Assembly (NCBI GenBank): GCA_016869195.1
Contig: VGET01000008.1
Location: forward strand, 1-35,733
Direction of reading: 5' to 3'
DNA length: 35,733 bases
Source of the DNA: Alphaproteobacteria bacterium
GTDB taxonomy: Bacteria; Pseudomonadota; Alphaproteobacteria; UBA828
Shown: piece by piece, positions 32,401 through 35,733 of the stretch
How positions within the stretch are numbered: the first letter of the stretch is position 1
How the letters are laid out: every line of letters starts with the position of its first letter
The notes under the pieces: generated by a model
The model's input: only the letters and a program-made list of their open reading frames with translations
Told to the model about the DNA's origin: nothing
The model's database searches: none
Translations under genes and position numbers: made by a program

Positions 32401-33591
32401 ATGAACGCTGAGAGCTCGCTTCCGCCGGTGCCCGGCTGGCGCTCGCCCGCGGTCAGGCTTTCGCTGTTCTATGGCGTGTTCTTTCTGGTCGCCGGTGTGC
32501 TGGCGCCGTTCTGGCCGATGTTCCTCGATGGCCGCGGCTTCAATGCCGAGCAGATCGGGCTCCTGCTCGGTATCAATCTGTGGGCGCGCACCCTCGCGGG
32601 TCCGCTCGCCGCGCGCCTCGCCGACACGTTCCACAATGCGCGTGCGGTCATCGTCGGCTGCTCGGTGACCGCGCTCATCGTCGCCTGCGCGCTGTTCGGC
32701 GTGACCAGCCATCTCGCGATCTTCGCGATCAGCTCGCTCTTCTATTTCCTGTTCTCCGGCATCATGCCGCTGGCCGAGGCGATCACCTTACGCGCGACCG
32801 ATGCGCACCGCGGCTATGGCCGCATTCGCCTGTGGGGCTCGATCAGCTTCGTCTCGGCGGCCTTCGTCGGTGGCCTGGTGCTCCAGTTCTATGGCCGACT
32901 CTCGCCCGACACGGTGCTGTGGCTCGTGGTCATCACCATGGGCCTTGTCGTGCTGGTCACGCCCACCATGCCGCCGCTCAACCCGCCGCACGCTTCGCCC
33001 AGCCGGGGCGCCTTCCGCGCGCTCATGACCAGCCCGCCATTTCTCCTGATGATCGCCGCGGCCGGCCTGATCCACGGCGCCCACGCGGTGCAGTTTGGCT
33101 TCGGTAGTCTTCATTGGAAGGCGGCGGGCTATCCCGATTGGCTGATCGGCACGCTCTGGGCCGAAGGCTCGATCGCCGAGATCCTGCTGTTCGCCTTTGG
33201 CGGGCCGTTGGTGCAGCGCCTTGGGCCCAGCCGGCTCCTCATCATTGCGGGCCTGCTCGGCGCGATTCGCTGGCTCGCCTTCGGATTCACCACGGACCTC
33301 GCGGTGGTGGCGCCGATCCAGTTGCTGCACGCCGCCAATTTCGGCGCCATGCATCTCGGCGCCATGCTGTTCATCACCCGTGCCATCCCGCCGGGCCATG
33401 CCAACATGGCGCAGAGCCTCTATTCCGGTATCACGGTCGGCGCGCTGATGGGGGGCTCGATGCTGCTGGCCGGTGTTCTCTATCGGGGTGATCCGGCCTC
33501 GGCCTATTTCGCGGCCGCCGCCATGTCCATCATCGGGGCCGGCGCGGCTGTGTGGCTTGGCGTGACGTGGCGGGAGCGCGCGCAGGCTTGA
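32401..33591 (+). CDS. MFS transporter (MFS_1-like / HcaT-PPP group)
   Basis: 396 aa with about twelve membrane helices. The start RLSLFYGVFFLVAGVLAPFWPMFL, then GFNAEQIGLLLGINLWART, then FFSGIMPLAEAITLR-like (here FSGIMPLAEAITLR) and YGRIRLWGSISFVSA match the group that includes the 3-phenylpropionate permease HcaT. The substrate is not known and no aromatic catabolism genes lie nearby. The ATG at 32401 has GAGGAA 5 nt upstream. Its stop codon directly abuts that of the convergent GNAT gene (TGA then TCA). Confidence 0.87.
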   Translation: MNAESSLPPVPGWRSPAVRLSLFYGVFFLVAGVLAPFWPMFLDGRGFNAEQIGLLLGINLWARTLAGPLAARLADTFHNARAVIVGCSVTALIVACALFGVTSHLAIFAISSLFYFLFSGIMPLAEAITLRATDAHRGYGRIRLWGSISFVSAAFVGGLVLQFYGRLSPDTVLWLVVITMGLVVLVTPTMPPLNPPHASPSRGAFRALMTSPPFLLMIAAAGLIHGAHAVQFGFGSLHWKAAGYPDWLIGTLWAEGSIAEILLFAFGGPLVQRLGPSRLLIIAGLLGAIRWLAFGFTTDLAVVAPIQLLHAANFGAMHLGAMLFITRAIPPGHANMAQSLYSGITVGALMGGSMLLAGVLYRGDPASAYFAAAAMSIIGAGAAVWLGVTWRERAQA

Positions 33592-34077
33592 TCAGCAAAT
33601 GACCTTTTCCAACATCTCCACATAGGGCTCGAAGCCGAAGCGGCGATAGGCCCGGCGCGCTTCATTGTTGGCTGAGAGCACCTCGATGCGAAGCCGCGCC
33701 ATGCCGCGTTCTCGGGCAAAGGCCTCGGCCCGATCGAGCAGCATTTGAGCGATCCCTCTTCCGCGCTGCGCCTGCGCCACGCAGATATCGGAGACCAGCA
33801 CGAAGGTCGCGGAGTCGGCGGTCTCTTCCGGCCCCTCATAGTGATCAATCAAAAAGGCGACGAAGCCGACGACGCCGCCCTCGAGCTCCGCGACCCAGAG
33901 CTCGCCCCCGCTGGCGGTGAGATGGCGCTCGAGATAGGCAAGATACGCCTCCGCGATCTGTGCGCCCGGCAACAGGCCGTCATGCAGACGTCGCTCGTGC
34001 TCCTGCAGCTCGATGATCAGGGTGAGGAGCGCCGGGCGATCGCGCGCTTCGCTCGGCCTGAGGACGGACTCGGCCAA
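33592..34077 (-). CDS. GNAT-family acetyltransferase (RimI-like)
   Basis: 161 aa single-domain GNAT. It has VLRPSEARDRPALLTLIIEL at the start, the acetyl-CoA loop AQRGRGIAQMLL, then LRIEVLSANNEARRAYRRFGF and YVEMLEK. The start is a TTG at 34077 with GAGGGG 7 nt upstream; no better ATG or GTG is available before the fold. It follows the CHCC zinc-finger gene by 16 nt and is probably co-transcribed with it. The acceptor is unknown. It shows no close likeness to the GNAT at 2807-3388 beyond the family fold. Confidence 0.85.
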   Translation of the reverse strand: MAESVLRPSEARDRPALLTLIIELQEHERRLHDGLLPGAQIAEAYLAYLERHLTASGGELWVAELEGGVVGFVAFLIDHYEGPEETADSATFVLVSDICVAQAQRGRGIAQMLLDRAEAFARERGMARLRIEVLSANNEARRAYRRFGFEPYVEMLEKVIC

Positions 34078-34093
34078 ACTCGCCCCTCTGCTC

Positions 34094-34273
34094 CTAATGC
34101 CCGCCCGCGGCCTTGGCGCCGCGTTTCAGCACATAGCGCCGGCCGCAATAGGGGCAGTCGACCTCGCCCTTGGCCTCGAGGCTTAAGTACACCATGGGGT
34201 GCCCGAGCGGCCCGCCACCGCCGTCGCAACCGACGTTCAGGTTCTCGACCTCGATGGTTTCAGGCGCTTGCAT
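34094..34273 (-). CDS. CHCC zinc-finger protein (NDUFS6-like)
   Basis: 59 aa. Zinc ligands are Cys16, His25, Cys40 and Cys43 in VGCDGGGGPLGHP and VDCPYCGRRYVL, the C-x8-H-x14-C-x2-C pattern of the zf-CHCC family. In mitochondria and some alphaproteobacteria this fold is the small NDUFS6 subunit of respiratory complex I. Stand-alone bacterial copies are often far from nuo genes, as here. The ATG at 34273 gives the normal family length of about 60 aa; the frame upstream to 34417 overlaps the divergent ABC gene and is not used. Confidence 0.88.
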   Translation of the reverse strand: MQAPETIEVENLNVGCDGGGGPLGHPMVYLSLEAKGEVDCPYCGRRYVLKRGAKAAGGH

Positions 34274-34340
34274 GGGGCTGGCCTCTGATTGACGCTGGCG
34301 GGGGGCCGATGATACCGATGGCGCCGGCCGGTTCAACCGC

Positions 34341-35336
34341 TTGCGCCATTTTCCCACCTTGATCTCCTTATCGTCGTCCAGCCAAAGCGCCGCAATCTCG
34401 ATCAGCGGCCTGACCAAGGTCTATCGCCGGCGCACCGGCAAGACGGTCGAGGCCCTTAAAGGCATCGATCTCGAGGTGCCGCGCGGCTCGTTTTTCGGCC
34501 TGCTCGGGCCCAATGGCGCGGGCAAGTCGACCCTGATCAACATCGTCGCCGGGCTCACGCGCAAGACGGCGGGCCGGGCGCTGATTTGCGGCCACGACAT
34601 CGAGCGCGACATGCGGGCCGCGCGCCGCTCCATCGGCGTGGTGCCGCAGGAGCTCGTGCTCGACCCGTTCTTTCCGGCGCGCGAGGCGCTCGAGGTTCAT
34701 GCCGGGCTCTATGGCGTGCCCAAGGCCGAGCGGCGCACGGACGAATTGCTCGAGGCGGTCGGCCTCACGGCCGAGGCGCACACCTATGCGCGCGCGCTCT
34801 CGGGCGGCATGCGAAGGCGCCTCATGGTGGCGAAGGCGCTGGTGCACAACCCGCCGGTCGTCGTGCTCGATGAGCCGACCGCGGGCGTTGACGTCGAGCT
34901 GCGCCAGCAGCTCTGGCGCTATATGCGCGCGCTCAACGCCAAGGGCACCTCGATCGTCCTCACCACGCACTATCTGGAGGAGGCCGAGGCGCTTTGCGAC
35001 CGCATCGCGATCATCGACAAAGGCGCGCTGATCGCGTGCGAGCCGACCGAAACGCTCATTGCCCGGCTCGATCACAAGGAGCTCCACATTACCGCGACGG
35101 CCGATCTCGACGGCGTGCCTGAGAGCCTCGCGCGCTTCGAGCCGAGCTTCGAGCCGCCGCGGCGCCTGACGCTCCATTATCGGCGCGGCGAGATCGGCAT
35201 CGATGCGCTGCTCGATGCGGTGCGCCAGGCCGGCGTCGGCATCGCGGATCTCACCACCGAGGAAAGCCGGCTCGAGGACGTGTTCCTGCACCTGACACGA
35301 CGCGACGGTGCTTTACAATCGAACCCCGGCCGATAG
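34341..35336 (+). CDS. ABC transporter ATP-binding protein (ABC-2 exporter type)
   Basis: 331 aa if read from the TTG at 34341; a TTG at 34359 is also possible, and no ATG or GTG precedes the fold ([14 protein letters not shown]). Walker A is [14 protein letters not shown], the signature [10 protein letters not shown], Walker [13 protein letters not shown] and the switch His TTHYLEEA. The C-terminal part (about 240-325), ending in [12 protein letters not shown], is the usual regulatory tail of ATPases that drive ABC-2-type lipid, drug or polysaccharide exporters. The permease expected next is missing; a tRNA gene follows instead. Either the permease lies elsewhere or it was lost. Confidence 0.88.
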   Translation: MRHFPTLISLSSSSQSAAISISGLTKVYRRRTGKTVEALKGIDLEVPRGSFFGLLGPNGAGKSTLINIVAGLTRKTAGRALICGHDIERDMRAARRSIGVVPQELVLDPFFPAREALEVHAGLYGVPKAERRTDELLEAVGLTAEAHTYARALSGGMRRRLMVAKALVHNPPVVVLDEPTAGVDVELRQQLWRYMRALNAKGTSIVLTTHYLEEAEALCDRIAIIDKGALIACEPTETLIARLDHKELHITATADLDGVPESLARFEPSFEPPRRLTLHYRRGEIGIDALLDAVRQAGVGIADLTTEESRLEDVFLHLTRRDGALQSNPGR

Positions 35337-35383
35337 AGTAGCCCCAGTTCCGAGCCCCTTTTTCCGGGCCGGCGCCACCTTGT

Positions 35384-35460
<77 letters not shown>

Positions 35461-35507
35461 ATTAAATCAAATAGTTATAACTGTCTTGAAACTGCCTGAT
35501 TGGTGGC

Positions 35508-35527
35508 TGGCAACCATATGGCAACCA
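35508..35527. repeat. Direct repeat TGGCAACCA, 11-bp period, next to the tRNA
   Basis: TGGCAACCA occurs at 35508-35516 and 35519-35527, one DNA turn apart, about 50 bp after the tRNA 3' end in a stretch that starts with AT-rich sequence (ATTAAATCAAATAGTTATAA). Such arrays can be binding sites of integrase or excisionase at attachment sites; this is inference. Confidence 0.45.
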
Positions 35528-35549
35528 CTGGCGGGCGTTTCGCCGACCA

Positions 35550-35732
35550 TCAATCGAAGGGAACGACTGCCAGACCCAAACGCTTCGCTCTCTCGGAGAT
35601 CTTGTTAAACCCTACCGACCAGGCCGCTTCGCTCCGTGCCTCCGCGCGTTCCAGCCTCTCAAGCAGTCGGTCATAGGTTTTCCAGCGCATCCACCTCGGC
35701 TTGGGCGGAGGAACAGCCTCGTGGCCCCAATC
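35550..35732 (-). CDS. C-terminal end of an unrecognised protein (5' end outside window)
   Basis: An open frame of 60 codons enters from the right edge and stops at 35550. It reads PPPKPRWMRWKTYDRLLERL, then a charged helix (ERAEARSEAAW) and ends in GLAVVPFD. The K-P-x-W-M-R-W-x-T-Y-x-R-L phrase resembles small hypothetical proteins found in accessory regions, but I cannot name the family. Codon use is less GC-biased than in genes to the left. With the tRNA and repeats beside it, it may belong to an integrated element. Confidence 0.5.
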   Translation of the reverse strand, partial: DWGHEAVPPPKPRWMRWKTYDRLLERLERAEARSEAAWSVGFNKISERAKRLGLAVVPFD

Positions 35733-35733
35733 G

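Overview
The window reads as a chromosomal segment of a GC-rich alphaproteobacterium. Evidence for this is a ChvI/ChvG-type two-component pair near an ATP-dependent PEP carboxykinase, an Hsp20 gene translationally coupled to a DUF1150 gene, hopanoid-glycolipid genes (HpnI and an HpnL-like protein), a CHCC zinc-finger protein of the NDUFS6 type and a PAS_5-type protein. The order cannot be fixed from sequence alone. Genes are tightly packed and mostly housekeeping. The only hint of mobile DNA is at the far right, after a tRNA-Arg.

Layout. 1-3388 (minus): GNAT acetyltransferase, then a RimK-like ATP-grasp ligase with an RLAN N-terminal domain, then an MMPL/RND exporter that runs off the left edge. 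This is a plausible make-and-export operon for a small peptide-like metabolite. 3505-4722 (plus): a class III CoA-transferase resembling 2-methylfumaryl-CoA isomerase. 4727-7169 (minus): type II haloacid dehalogenase, Sel1-repeat protein, HPP membrane protein and DUF1330 protein, as one operon. 7239-9490 (minus): hpnI followed directly by an hpnL-like gene, with no hpnJ or hpnK between. 9713-12039 (plus): an SDR, an mscL gene interrupted by an in-frame TGA, and a 2-hydroxyacid dehydrogenase. 12046-15584 (minus): a peptidoglycan-binding/helical-repeat secreted protein, an EamA transporter and an SDR. 15788-17208 (plus): a PAS protein, then hsp20-DUF1150 behind a very good sigma-32-like promoter and a possible translation-blocking hairpin.

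17195-22126 (minus): MATE transporter, ChvI-like regulator, ChvG-like kinase and M23 peptidase-like protein. 22229-24704 (plus): HugZ-like protein and pckA. 24769-25200 (minus): CBS-pair protein. 25501-25938 (plus): secreted His/Tyr-rich protein. 25988-26926 (minus): PuuE-like deacetylase/allantoinase. 27073-29369 (plus): Tat-exported ferritin-like protein, then a cytochrome c - ECF sigma - cupin anti-sigma unit that looks like an envelope or redox stress switch. 29388-32183 (minus): DNA polymerase I. A paired REP-like palindrome follows, then an MFS transporter (plus), a GNAT and a CHCC zinc-finger gene (minus), a lone ABC ATPase (plus) and tRNA-Arg(CCG). The last 270 bases are less GC-rich and carry a 9-bp direct repeat and the C-terminal end of an unrecognised gene, consistent with, but not proof of, an island junction.

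The items most worth a second look are the RLAN-ATP-grasp/GNAT/MMPL operon, the cytochrome c-ECF-cupin anti-sigma operon, the hsp20 leader, the interrupted mscL and the incomplete hpnI-hpnL pair. All family calls rest on motif recognition by eye; no database search was run.
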